A DNA stretch of 64,000 nucleotides from Chrysogorgia sp. JL179-B06 (taxonomy: Eukaryota; Cnidaria; Anthozoa; Scleralcyonacea; Chrysogorgiidae). The translations under genes and the position numbers were made by a program. Numbering within the stretch: position 1 is the stretch's first letter; every line of letters begins with the position of its first letter. Under the pieces are notes generated by a model that saw only the letters and a program-made list of their open reading frames with translations, was not told where the DNA came from and did no database searches. This document shows, piece after piece, positions 46,013 to 58,398 of the stretch. The stretch lies in assembly GCA_035772405.1 (NCBI GenBank), contig JAYKKM010000260.1, positions 1,059,501-1,123,500 on the forward strand, read 5' to 3'.

Positions 46013-47702
46013 GTATGCTTTCTTATGACAACATTAAATATACATTGCTTTGTCAGTTAGTGCGCGCATTTTAATAAACCAAACAAAATACATAATAGGG
46101 CCAAGCTGCAAGCACGTCGACAACCCGAAATCACATTTCTCGATTTTCAGTATTTAGCGAAGGAGCATATCCCACGGAAAGCTACAAGTGACCTTTCAGA
46201 CAACTTATCTAGAACCCTAACTCAAAACGAATTGACATTAAAGTTCATTTTAATAGCACCAGAGCTGGATGAATGATGACCGATATTACTTCTGACTTCG
46301 AACGCGAAGCACAACACGCCGTGATTTTTCAACGCTAACAAAACCTGGCTTACTGTAAAGGAATTGGTGAAAGCCGTGCATCACAAGCGATAAGGCGTGT
46401 TTGTTGCAGTGTTCTCTTTAAAAACTTTACATCAGGGTGGATTTAATTCGCTTCAAAACATCACCTTGACTTCGGACAATGTATCGTCGGTAATCAACAA
46501 GATGTTTACATAAGAAACGCGCGTGTTGTATACGTATTACCGCGCATTTTGTTTGATAAATGTATATTCTTAGTCTTACCTTAATTACCAGTTAAACTTG
46601 GAGCTTGAGATGATAGGATAAATAGTCAAACGCTGATGGGAGAAACTCCTTGTCAAAGGACCAACTGATCGACAAAACATAGACACATGAGATGAAAGCC
46701 GCGTCTCTGATGGATTTTGAAATATACCGCCATGCATGCGGATAACCCCTTACAAAAATAAACTATAGTTTCTATGCTAAAAACTATAGTTTTCTTGTAA
46801 AAACTATAGTTTTTGCCATAGAAACTATAGTTACCTATTAAACTATAGTTTCCTAATTATAAAAACTATAGTTTCTTTGCCAAAAACTATAGTTTTTTAG
46901 TAACAACCATAGTCTTTGAGTAAAAACTATAGTTTTCGAGTGAAAGCTATGGGTTTTGAGTGAAAACTATAGTTTCCCACGATAACTATAATACTATATT
47001 TAAAAAACTATAGTTTTGTTTTTGAGTAAAAACTAGTTTCCTATATATGGTGATTATGACAACTTAAGTAACAAACTATAGTAACCCTATTAAAACTATA
47101 GTTTTGTATAACAATATAATTACTACATTTAAAAACTTTATTTTATGCCAGCTGACACTATAGTTCTGGGTAAGAACTATAGATTACCAATTAAAACTAT
47201 AGTTTCCTATATACATACTACATTTAAAAACTTTAGTTTTTATATTGAACTGTGCTATATAGTTTTTAAAGAAAAAACTAGTTTCCAAAAAATGCTATTT
47301 CTGAATTTATTAAAATTACAAAATTAAGAAAATTGGTAGTATAATGCATAACGTTTGTAATATTTACAGGAAAAATTTACAGGTAATATTTCTGAATATT
47401 TACAAAAGATCAAGTTGCTAATGATCATGGATGTAGCCACATTCAGCAGTACAATTAGTAACAGTGTCTCCAATGAATGAGTAAACCCAAGAGATGCATG
47501 ACCATGAATAATAACCCATAGATTTAATTAATCTAAAATAACACAGTTAAGTTAGTGTAAATATCATCTAACCCTAACTCGCCTAACTCTGATGATCCTA
47601 ACACTGATCTTAATTCTTAACCGTGATAGGTCATTGACTCAGTGATAGGTGTACCCAAAGTACTTTTACAACACTGCTTCCCATTTCACGGGTCTCCCTC
47701 CC

Positions 47703-47760
47703 CAAGAGCCCATAGAGATCATAAATAAAACGCTTTATTTATGATCTCTATGGGCTCTTG
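47703..47760. repeat. Perfect 27-bp hairpin
   Basis: Arms 47703-47729 and 47734-47760 are exact inverse copies (starting CAAGAGCCCATAGAGATCAT) with a 4-nt loop ACGC. A third partial copy of the arm (TTATTTATGATCTCTATG, then CAAGAGCC) follows at 47801-47828. Confidence 0.9.
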
Positions 47761-48419
47761 ATTTATGATTTTATTTATTTATTTATTAAAAAAAAAGTTT
47801 TTATTTATGATCTCTATGCAAGAGCCTGCATTGCAGGCTATGACCCAACCTCGTACCCAGGGTCTTTTCTCCGCTCCCCCCCACGATGCTTGTGAGACTA
47901 CAAGGGATCACGGGATACATCACAAATTTACCACGCGGCCATTTCGAAATGTTTAAATGCGAACTTGTAGTTTCTTGGTGTTTAATCGTTATATTTTGAT
48001 ATTTAATTTGAATTCCTTGGCTGTATTTTGTGATGGTTTTCAAAAGGACTCGTTCCTTTCCTAGTCGTGGGCTGTAGACGAGGATTCCAATCATATTTTT
48101 TACGGTAAGTCACATTGACTATTGAGTTTAATCATATATATTTGTATATAATTTGAGTCGGAGTCAGCCACTAAGCTATCGAATAAGCTGCTTAATAATG
48201 CGCATTTATTTATTCCCTGTTTATATCCAATGGTTTGTTTTCATACTTAATGCAATCAAATGATTGGATGGTTATTTTAGAGGTTAATAATTGCGTTGTG
48301 TTTGCCTGTATGTTCGGCCTGACAATTTGGTTTGAATCACACTTTAGATAGCCGTTATATTTTCGAGATTCGATTTTAACAAAGGCTTTTACTATCAGCA
48401 TAACATAGTTCGAAATGAT

Positions 48420-50240
48420 TTATATTATATCATACTCAAACATCAAAGTTCGTAAGCCAATTGGTTTGCTACCAATTCAGTGTATTTTTCTCATGCAAGC
48501 CATTCTGCTTCTACCAATACACGTGTACAGTATTATAATACATTTACTGTATCATTGACTCAGCGTGCACCTCACTGACTCACTCTAGCATAAGTAAGGA
48601 GTGTTATTTTCTCCCTAAGTTATTATTGAGCAAAACTTGAGCAGTTCAAATAATAGATGATATAAATAGATGACATTGACTAGTTGCCTTACCTTGACAA
48701 GAGAAACTTTCCTCACTGAAATGGAAGTTAAAATTCGCAAGCACAAGAAGGCTAAAGCACAGTTGCCAGAAGTTCAGCACTAAATCAGAACATGTTTATA
48801 ACTTATAATGACGATTGATGAACGAAGCTTTTCACAAAATATTCCAAACATTTGATTCGGCATCCGGTGATTATACGAACATCTACGAGTTACGTCATAA
48901 AACGTCATAAATCTGTGGACATCCATGAAAAAATCGAGCGTGATACTATACATAGTTCCGCGAAGAGGTCTGAGTACGAGACACAGCAACCCATGTCAAG
49001 ATTAATGTGCTGCCTACGGCAGAAATGATAAAGTAACTTTTGACATATCTGTTTGTTTTATATGCAAATATCTGGAATTTCATCACACATGCATAATGAG
49101 TTATCAGAGAATGTTATATATCTTTGCGTTCATGAAATAAAAACACTAAAGTGTGAATAACACGTATGTGCGTTTCTCCCACAACACCAAACTTCTTGAT
49201 TTTAAAGGATTTCGTTCGAGAATGAAAGAGATACACATTTCTCCAATAAGTCATTATGATATCAAACAAACTGATATATCTCAAAAAGAAAACAAAGAAA
49301 CGCAAATCTTCAAAAGAACTTACTTTATCATTTTAAAAGTTCTTCCAAACAAGACAATAAAACATTTTGAGGTTATGGGCACTTTAAAGAAATGTTCTCC
49401 AATGATAAAAGTTCAAGTAAAGTAAAGTAATAACCACAACAAAAGTGTACTATAATAATCAATTGCCAACCCAAATGTCTCATTTCCATTTTCCAGGTAA
49501 TTATTGCACCAAATGATTATCTGTAATAATTGCTATTGTGGCAACCTGTTTATTTGGGTTTTGTTATACAGGTAGTCACAATTATATTTGGCACAATTTT
49601 CGAATATCACGAGTAGTGTAAATCCTTAATTGCATGAGCAAAATCATGATTACTCATTTGTTATATGCATGACAAAATTACGACACACTCTTCATCTTCC
49701 AAGTCTTCAAAAACATCTTGTTTCATTAGTTGACAACAATCCTTTTCACTCTTGGTGTTCTTTGTACTCATTTTAAAATATTTACATGCAATTTTTATTC
49801 AAGTTGTTGGAAAAGTGAAAAATTTCCATTGCAGAATAGGCAACATTTTGAAATTTGAATTTTATTGTCAAACTTGTTCCCTGTGTTTTCTCTCTTTTCA
49901 TTTATTGTACTTGAGTGCAATAAATGATTTTATTGCACTCCTCTCAGCCAATCAGAATCCAGTAATTTTGTCATGTATATAATAAATGTATGTACATCAT
50001 ATAGTTAGGTGGCAGCAATTACCCATTCAATGTCATTCTATATTGTCAAACAATTATCTTCAATGCTATTTTCATGTACAACCAACACTAAGTTTACGAT
50101 GAACAGCCCCAAGAATAAAAAGAGAGTTTAAGCTTAGCTGAATAATTTAAGCTTAGCTTCGTCAAAAATGGCCGACAATTTAATATTCTTTTATATTGTG
50201 CATCTGTTGCTTGTGCAATATATAACATTGTTATGCAAAG
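48420..50240. other. No clear gene
   Basis: Interior of the 46747-51212 element. A 90-codon plus-strand frame at 49153-49425 is Lys/Ile rich and matches nothing I know; another at 48720-48780 (MEVKIRKHKKAKAQLPEVQH) is very short. Neither has clear splice context. Confidence 0.4.
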
Positions 50241-52003
50241 TTTAAAAAAATAACCAAATATATCTTATATTTTTGCAGAACATGCTAAAAACGCTACGTG
50301 AAGTCATTGAGGAAGACGTCATTATAGCGATAAAATTTAAATTGAATAATGAGGAACAGGCATGGAAAAAGCAACAAGCTGGAGAAAAAAAAAAGCAAGA
50401 CTGGTGTTGACACCAAGGATAAGTGCTGTGACATAAAAATATCAAGTGACATTACAAACACAAAAAAACTGCGTGCTTATAAACAATAAAAGTTTTTTTA
50501 TAAATTTACTGAGAATTGAGAAACAAACTTAGTTGAAACACTTAGTGTTAGTAAGTGATTATCAAATGGTAATTGGAATAGTGCGATTACCATTACTGAT
50601 ATGCCTATCAGCCTCAATTAAGAATTTCCATGATGCTTCTGTTGAATTGAACAATGAATAGTGTGTGTGTCATGAGGTAAATAAGGGTTAAATATGAGTG
50701 GCTTTAAAGAAGCAGTCTGTGCAGAAAATATGTACTTGCTACACAAGCTAGAAAATAACTAGGAAGTGTTAGCATTATTTTTAATATAAATTGCTCTGTT
50801 TTATTACACATACTTGCCTTTACCTATGTATTTTTATACACAGAAAAAAAATAGAGTTTATTATAAAGTGTTGTATTTGTAGATTGTATTTTCACTAAAC
50901 TTCACTACTTTGTGAAAAAAGTTTTATAATTTCTAGTTTTCAAAAGCAATAGTTTTCTTAACTATAGTTATAATTTCTTAAACTATAGTTTTCTTAACTA
51001 TAGTTTTCTTAACTATAGTTATCTTAACTATAGTTATTAGAAAACTACAGTTTTTGTTCCAAAATACTATAGTTTTTAGTAAAACTATAGTTTTCATAAC
51101 TATAGTTTTTAGAAAACTATAGTTTTCATAACTATAGTTTTGTTCCAAAATACTACAGTTTTCAAAAACTATAGTTTTCAGTCTCAAAAACTATAGTTTA
51201 TTTTTGTAAGGGACTAGTTTGCCCCAGTCATTTTCGACCCGCGATAGTCTATTTTATCTGTATTTTAAAAATATGCTTTCCTCTTCAAATGTAAAATAGC
51301 CTTAAAATATGCTATTTTATTTATGTCTGTGTGAAAACAGGGATAAAATATAGTTCACTAATTTTTAGAAATATCGTGATAGCATTAAAATAGGGTTTTC
51401 GCTATATAAAATATGATAAAAATAGGTGTGATAGTAATAAAATATACTTAAAATAGCAATAAAATATAGTTGTTTTCGTAAGGGAAGGTTCATTATAAAT
51501 ATCGAGGGAAACAGGGTTCATTATAAATATCGAGATTTATGATGATTTTAATATCATGTCAAAGTGATTATATCTGTAAGTTTAGTTTATATATTCATAG
51601 TTCAACAAATTTCATAAATCTAAGATGACTTATGATGATTTTAATATCAATGTCAAAGTGATTATATCTGTAAGTTTAGTTTATATTTTCAGAGTTCAAC
51701 AAATTTCATAAATCTAAGATGACTTTGTAACAAAGTTCATTTAGTATTGTCAGATAGGACTAGAAGTCTGGATTTTGGAACAAGATGTCAACAACTTAAA
51801 ACGACATTAACTGGAACTAAGAACAATAACAAATTTCATAAACGTTTTTTAATTTAAGATGATTATATAAAAAAAGTTCATTTAGTAATATCAGGATAGT
51901 TACATGTTCACCTGAATGAGTTTGTTGTCGGTTATATTATAGGTTATGCTAACATTTTCCACCTCAAGAAGGGTGTCGGTGATCTCATCTTCTGTTAGAT
52001 CAT

Positions 52004-52550
52004 TCAATGTTTTCCCATTTGCTTCAAATATTTTTGACAGATGCCGATTGAATACTTTTCCTTGCTACTTACATTTTCCACAAACAATTTTACATACCAT
52101 TGCTTGCATTCAGGTATTACTTTCTGTTTCATTTTACATGCATCACATTTCAATATTTTACCTGTTGCTTCTGCTTTTTTGCCACATGCAATACATGCAT
52201 AGTAGCTACAAACATTTTTTATTCCAATGATGGAAATCAACGCTTCTTTTGTGGTCATCTCCATCACAGTTGCCTCTACTTCGGCTAATTCTTCCTCAAA
52301 ATCAGGAGCCGCTTCGATTCCAAATCAGTCTTGCTGTATTTACGTACAGTTCCTTGGTATAGTTGTCTATTTTCACTCTCAGATTTTTAAACACATATGT
52401 TTTGTTGGCTTCAACCTGGTCAACCCACTCTTCCCAGAAAACCCCACTTATATATCCAGTGGGATCAACCAAAATGGCAAAAGATTTTTTCAGTGTTTTG
52501 TTTTTTCTGTCCAAATTGTTGCATTCTTCCACGTGGCTACAAGCCTTCAA
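52004..52550 (-). pseudogene. OB-fold / RPA-like ssDNA-binding protein fragment (one frameshift)
   Basis: The minus-strand frame 52550-52302 has KKSFAILVDPTGYISGVFWE and KTYVFKNLRVKIDNYTKELY, typical of an OB-fold strand pattern in RPA-like proteins. After a one-base shift near 52310-52335 it continues 52267-52004 with TKEALISIIGIKNV and a four-cysteine zinc ribbon (CIACGKK...CDACKMKQK) followed by KQWYVKLFV. This is the layout of an RPA70 C-terminal-type OB fold with an inserted zinc ribbon. I know multicopy proteins like this from cnidarian genomes. The frameshift and lack of a full N-terminus suggest a fragment. Confidence 0.6.
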
Positions 52551-53446
52551 TCGTAACTTGTAGTAATATCATCATTGATTTAACTAGTGAATGCTCCCAG
52601 AAAAACTCAATTTACCAATGAAAAAACATTAATTTCTTACACTTCTATTTTTTGCTTTGTTATGTATATAGTTTTGGAACTCTGACTGAAACCATTGTTA
52701 ATCAATTACACTACTGCTGCCACTTGAACAGCTGGATTACACAGAAATCGATTTTTACTTCAACAAAATGTTTTTTACCAAATAATGTTATATGGATATA
52801 CTTCATCATCTGTAATGGAATGAAATCTTCTATATACGAAATGATATATTTGTCGTGAGGAATCCTGTGTAATGTGCTTCAGAGTTGTTTTGGATTGGAC
52901 AATTTGCTGTACATGTTATGGATTTGCTGTATTCTCACTGGACAGATATGATTTATGAAATATCTGCATATATGGGGCAAAGAAAAGACTGTTAGGAAAC
53001 ATTTGATTACCAAAAAGTAAAAATTCCAGATGCAGCATCTACAGTACATCTATTAAACAAGAATAGTCAACAAATGACATGACAATGATTTATAGACATG
53101 TGTCATTCTGAATTCCAAACTATTCTATTTCTGATCGCATATTTCTATTGATGTTTAGAACTTCAAATCCATTATGGTTGGTACCAAAAATTCAGTGTTG
53201 ACAATAACCCACTCCAATGTGTTGGTTTGTGATTTGTGAACTGAAGTAGTTTTTGTACACTTTTCAAACCGAGTGTTGTAATCTCAATTTTGACTACAAA
53301 ATAAATTGATACATACAGTGTGGCTTTGTATTTGCACAAGTTAATTTTGCATTCAGTTCATGTGGCAAAAAGGCAGCACTTTCCTTGCGATAGTAACTCC
53401 TAGTTTTAAGAGTTAGGGTGAAGGTAGGACACACCAAAATGAGCTA

Positions 53447-53639
53447 GAATCCTGGCCAAAATTCGTTCGAACATCTGCGTATAACCAATGTTGGTTTAAA
53501 AAGTGAAATGCAAACTTGGCTCGGCCAAATGAACATCAACATTGATTTGGGGGAGGGGGTGATTTTTCAATTTCCAGAAGGAAATTGGATGTCCGAATTA
53601 ACTGTATGCCAGTTGTCCCAGTGATTTTGGCCAGGATTG
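53447..53639. mobile_element. 193-bp Tc1/mariner-type MITE
   Basis: The ends are inverted (GAATCCTGGCCAAAATTC and, reverse-complemented, CAATCCTGGCCAAAATCAC) and flanked by TA on both sides (53445-53446, 53640-53641). The interior block CCAATGTTGGTTTAAAAAGT recurs at 56522-56541 within a second, decayed copy (about 56430-56660) that also begins CAATCCTGGCCAAAATTC. The TA target matches the Tc1 transposase remnant next to it. Confidence 0.75.
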
Positions 53640-54719
53640 TATGAAAATGGCATTTTGAAAATTAAAGGTGGTTTTGCTGTAAAAATGGTGCAAAATGGTG
53701 TCAAAACATTATATATTTTAATTCTAATGAATACTACGCTCAATACAATGAACATTGCACGTGATGCTTTACCACATTGTTTGGTTTATAAATATTTGTT
53801 TGTTAATTTATACAGATGACGGTAAACAGGCGATCTTTACCTCTTTGTTCAACTATTAGCACATAAAATGATGAACTGTATAACGTTTGTCCGTTTTCAA
53901 ATTGTTTGCCTACTTGAAGTGATTAAATGGGGAAAAAAGTAAAAGTTAACGCTTTTCTACGAATCTCCACGGTAAACATCGGAAAACATTATTGCATGAA
54001 TAATTACGAGTCAATTAGCCATTTTATATCGATGAAAGGGTATGGATATGTTTACTGTCCTTTTATTTTTATTTGTTGTCATTACTACCCGCTTACCGGT
54101 TAGGATGCAACATATATATTCCCTTTCAATAAAACATGCGATCAATGTATACGATCTTTGCATCACTGAATGTAAAAAGTGGCATGGAAGTGCTTTGTTT
54201 ACTGTCAAAATGAACTACAGCACCGTAAAGCTGAAGTAAATTGAGGATGTAATAGAAAATTAGCATCGATTGGATTCCAGTTTCACCTGGGCTTTAAAAT
54301 GTTCGGAACTGTTCCTAGTCTGTTAGCTCTGTTTGAACTGAAATTGTTAAGAAAATAATCATATGTGCAGCATTAAATTATGTATTGAAAAATATGGTTA
54401 TATATCTTAAATTTCACTAAAATAGCATTATTAGCATTGGCAGAGCTGTAGTTGTACCCAGGCCGTGAGGGTTATATACTACCCTTACTGTTTGGGGAGA
54501 TTTTAACTGGCCTAAAATTTACACTGTATAACACGAAATGACCTGCTATAATTCCACTGCCCCCACAGATAAAATAAAAAAAATTATGCTAAATGAATGT
54601 TAAAACATATCCAGTATAGGTGCCTGCACGTAAACATTTTATTGAATATGAAGTGCATTACATTTTACATTCCTTTTAAAATATAACCAATTTTCAATAA
54701 ACAAGATAATTATTTTCAA

Positions 54720-56205
54720 TAGGTAATCCTTTTGCCTTTCGAACTTATAATTTTTTCAATTCGCTTTGGCATGCTATCAATTGTGCAGTCTATCACATTT
54801 ACATCAAAACTCTCAAAACAACGTAACACTCTAAATAATAATAGTAGTACTCTTTATTGAACCATCTTTCGAAAATAAGTACAATGGTTTTACAATGATA
54901 TTGTATTGTTAAAAAAATTAAAATTACAGAATAAGATAAGTATATATATGATAGATATGAAACTAAAAGTACATTAAAACAATAGCCTAATAATGGCACG
55001 TGGAATAAGATTGTTTATGTCTATTTGTAACAGAAAAAGGAACCATTGGTTTATTTACCCTATTCGACCTAAGATTGTGCATGGGTTTAGTTTCGTTTAC
55101 GGAGATAAGCTTTTGACACGGATGTTGCTCGTTACTTAGAATACGTAGCAGTTTGGTCCTCATCACGCCTTGAGCTGAGTTTCTCTAATGTATATGTACG
55201 GATGCTTTTAATTGCTAGACTCCTCTGCACTCTTTCTATTTCCACGTCAAGATAATCTGGAATAACACCCCAAATAGGGTCTGCATATTCGAGAAGGGTT
55301 CCTCAGTGGGTAGCCTAGCTTTCCTACACTTGTGTAGAAAAAAGTCTCTTGTTTACTTTAGCTGTGATTTCTTCAATATGACAGTTCCACTTTAGATTGT
55401 TTTGGCAATGAACGTGGCATTCTCTCTTTAAATGTATTGAACGATTCTTTAGTTATATTACAATGTATTGCTTCTATCTCTAGTTTTCTTTTTACTAAAT
55501 GAAAGACATTCTCAATGGGATTCAGGTCCGGCAAACGGAGGAATTCGGTTAAGAATACACTCTATTTGCATTAAAGCTGACAGCGCTTTCCCACTTGTCT
55601 GACAAGGGTCATTATCCATTACAAATAACCTCCTCCCGTAAGTATTTCCTGAAGCACAGATTAAAATTGGTCTTGATAAAGTCCGAGAACGCGCTTGCCT
55701 CCTGCAAGACTCTTGCTTCCCTTTGTAGTAATACTAAGTCCTTCGACCTTTCGTTCTCTAAATTCTAGACTTTCCGCAGATCGTTCTTGTGCACGAAGGA
55801 AACAGCATCAATGTAAAATGCCACAAGCGATTTGGTTCTCTGGGCGCCGCTTTCTTGTTATTATTAAAAAAAATCCTCATTCCACGCGCGTAAGATGTTC
55901 TCAACTGATTGTCGTTTTCATTCAAAAGTCCTTTCTTCCTTGCTTGTCTTAATTTGAAGCCGTTGTTGTTCAAATATCTCTATTGTCATTCTGTATTAAA
56001 TCGCTGACAGAAAAGTTTACAGACTTTAGAAGATCCTGGAAAGTTCTAAGCAGCATCCTTTCCATCCTTTGGTCCAACAACTTCAGCCGACCATCTTTTC
56101 TGCGGCTTTCCGAGAAGTTTCCCTTCAACTTACATATCCTATGGGCTGTCGATGTAAAAATACTGCGTTTTCTGGCCACTTCAAGATAACTTAGATTTGC
56201 ATTGT
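54720..56205 (-). pseudogene. Tc1/mariner-family transposase, decayed and interrupted
   Basis: Read on the minus strand, the start (NLSYLEVARKRSIFTSTAHR) is a helix-turn-helix region. LLRTFQDLLKSVNFSVSDLI, LRQARKKGLLNENDNQLRTS and RRLFVMDNDPCQTSGKAL follow; the last contains the second catalytic Asp of the DDE/D core. The C-terminal end IDCTIDSMPKRIEKIISSKG lies at 54720-54800. Between 54833 and about 55390 a LINE 3' end is inserted. Many frameshifts make the gene dead. Confidence 0.8.
54833..55390 (-). pseudogene. LINE G: 3' end inserted in Tc1 element
   Basis: Minus-strand RT C-terminal remnant: LLEYADPIWGVIPDYLDVEI followed by ERVQRSLAIKSIRTYTLEKL. It then runs to a tail of ATTATTATTATTTAG at 54833-54850. 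It lies exactly between two consecutive parts of the Tc1 transposase, so it was inserted there. Confidence 0.7.
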
Positions 56206-56429
56206 CTTAATAGAACAGCTAAACCTCTTTTCATCATGCAAACCTCTCTCATGTCGCGCTCTTCAAAATAGATAATGTACGAGTATGATGTCACAATTGC
56301 AATTGAGATAATGTTCTTATTGTAGTTTTATTATAATCTGTAAGGCAATTAGAACCCACAAATTAATTATTAGATGAAGAAATACGCAAACTGGACAAAA
56401 ACGCCGTCATTTATTGATCCAGTGATTTT

Positions 56430-56660
56430 CAGGCAATCCTGGCCAAAATTCTGTGTACAAACGATGATAATCGTACAAACTCACAAGATTGCTATAGAAA
56501 AAGTAATCCCCCTCTCCCCCGGACCAATGTTGGTTTAAAAAGTGAAATGCAAACTTGGCTCTGCCAAATGATCATCAACATTGACTTGGGGGAGATTATT
56601 CAATTTACACAAGGAAATTGGATGTCTGGATTAACTGTACACCAGTTGTCGCAGTGATAT
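56430..56660. repeat. Decayed second copy of the 53447 MITE / Tc1 end
   Basis: It starts CAATCCTGGCCAAAATTCTG and shares CCAATGTTGGTTTAAAAAGT, TGCAAACTTGGCTC and ATCAACATTGA blocks with 53447-53639. An extra ~60 bp lies between the end and the shared interior. It may be the terminal repeat of the Tc1 element at 54720-56205. Confidence 0.6.
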
Positions 56661-56771
56661 AGATCAGTCCTTAGAAATACAGTAGCCATAGGAAAATAGG
56701 ATTACTGTACTATATTATCTTTAAATTTAGACAGGCTGGATCTTTTTCAATGTATATGTACAGTATATACA

Positions 56772-57234
56772 CTACTTATCTTTTACAAGTTCACTCAGTT
56801 TCTTCTTAGCCAATAATTCAGCATCATCTGTTGTAACAATACACAAGCCATTCCTTTTAAGGGTTAAGGCAGCGATGACTACAGCAGCTATAATGTATGT
56901 ACATAAAACAAAATAAAATTAGTATTAACATATATACCTACAATGTGCTCAGAAGAGATGTTTGTCACTAGAATTCTAAATGTTGATATCATTTAGTAAT
57001 TATATACTGTACTGTACCTTGAGAAGAATTTATGTCCAGTATCCATTGATCTTGACTGAATAGCTCGACAATTTTCTTAAAAACATGCTTTTTTATCACT
57101 TGTTCCATCCACTGAAACAAGATTTGAAACAGCCTTGTCTTCTTCAAAGTTGAAATGTTCTGGTACAACCTTTTGACCAAGAGCCGCATGGTAAACCAAG
57201 AAGGCACAAACTGAGTTTATCATTCCCAGGTTTC
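56772..57234 (-). pseudogene. Two exons of a DNA-methylase-like protein (tentative)
   Basis: Exon 57234-57018 (acceptor TTCTTATTTAG, donor GTACAG) reads FLVYHAALGQKVVPEHFNFE, then shifts frame at a T-run near 57080 and ends DQWILDINSSQ. It joins in phase 1 to the last exon 56887-56772 (AAVVIAALTLKRNGLCIVTT, then LLAKKKLSELVKDK and TAG). The 'WILD-x-x-Ser-Ser-x-Gly...AAxxL...GLCIVTTD' order resembles the S-adenosylmethionine-binding motif I region near the end of N4/N6 DNA methylases, but the Gly-x-Gly is degenerate. This is weak; another Rossmann-type protein is possible. Confidence 0.35.
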
Positions 57235-57592
57235 CTAAATAAGAAATATGGTCCCTATGGAATTTTAGAGAATTGGAGAAGGCTAATTAAAACCTTCTGA
57301 AAAAAGACTAGAACCTTCAGAAAATGTAAAAATACGAACAAAGAAAAAGCAAAAAATAAATATATGATTTACCAAACACAGTACATGTACATCGTTCTGT
57401 ACTGCAAAAATGTTTCCCTGCATGGACCTCAGGCTTCGTAAATAATTACTTTTGGAAAATTCTTCCAAACTCATTTTAGAGTTTGTATGAGGTTACAGTG
57501 TAACACAAAGCATGTTTCTTTTGTAAAATAAGGCTAAGAAAGGTGACATGAAGTTGGTGCTACCCCAGGTGAACATTTTTCCAAGATCTTAC

Positions 57593-58103
57593 TTAAAGGG
57601 ACACTCCGGCCCAAATACAAATGCAGTTCATATGAAAGATCTTACTGACTTTAGTTTATTTCCAAAGTTTCAGCATTCCTATCAATTTAGTTGAGAAGAT
57701 ATTGCTAGTTGAAGTTGAAAATTTGTGGATTTTGGCGCCATATTGGTTTTGAAAATATGACGTCATTGAGTGATTCTTTATCGTCAGTGGAGTTGTTTTG
57801 ATGGCGATCACATAGTGATAGTTATTGTGAATGGTCTTTGGACGAAAATTAGTCGAAATTAACTATTTAGTTCATCATGCAGGAAAGTAGAGGAGCTTCT
57901 TAGGCATAATACGAGATCACGTCACTCAGTGACGTCATATTTGAGAAACAAAATGGCGTCGAAATTGGACAAACTCTCCAACTTCAACTAGCCACATCTT
58001 CTTAACTAAATTGATAGGAATGCTGAAACTTTGGAAATAATCTAAAGTCAGTAAGATCTTTCATATGAACTACATTTGTATTTGAGCCGGAGTGTCCCTT
58101 TAA
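57593..58103. mobile_element. TTAA-flanked hairpin MITE, copy 2
   Basis: TTAA at 57593-57596 and 58100-58103 enclose a 503-bp hairpin with ends AGGGACACTCCGGC, same family as 43267-43752. Shared blocks include TTCATATGAAAGATCTTACT and ATTCCTATCAATTTAGTT. The end sequence TTAAAGGGA obeys the TTAAAGGRR rule. Confidence 0.88.
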
Positions 58104-58398
58104 GATGTTACATTTAAACTAAAACTAAACTAAGTTTATTTATACTGGACAACCCTATCAGTCATATCTAAACTGTTCTCTGTAGAGGTCCAGTAAGGGC
58201 CATCTCTCATTGGTCCAGTGTTACTACAGGAGGAAACCGCAGTAGCCGGAGAAAACCTGCAGGTTTGGTAGAGTCAAACTGGAAGCATTCTTCTCACTTG
58301 TGGCCAAGGCAAAATATTTAATATGATCATCCATCCTATGTGTTTGCAATTTTAGCTCGTTTTTACTCGTTCTATAGGTGTCAGAAATTCTGAACCAT

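Larger units (their letters stand above)
46747..51212. mobile_element. 4.5-kb element with CCCTTACAAAAATAAACTAT ends and AACTATAGTT arrays
   Basis: The first 25 bp at 46747 are the exact inverse of the last 25 bp at 51212. The left 550 bp (46747-47290) and right ~270 bp (50940-51212) are packed with degenerate copies of the palindrome AAAACTATAGTTTT at ~15-25 bp spacing. The centre (47.3-50.9 kb) is AT rich, with a hairpin at 47703, a common CCCAGGGTCTTTTC repeat fragment at ~47855, and only short frames. A possible exon at 50279-50410 (after TTATATTTTTGCAG) reads NMLKTLREVIEEDVIIAIKF. No certain target duplication was found. Confidence 0.7.

Noticed and set aside
47801..48094. 97-codon minus-strand frame near the hairpin
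   Set aside because: It crosses a common non-coding repeat fragment (CCCAGGGTCTTTTC) and the hairpin arm; no recognisable protein.
50978..51187. 69-codon minus-strand frame of repeated KTIV units
   Set aside because: Translation of the AACTATAGTT repeat array, not a protein-coding gene.
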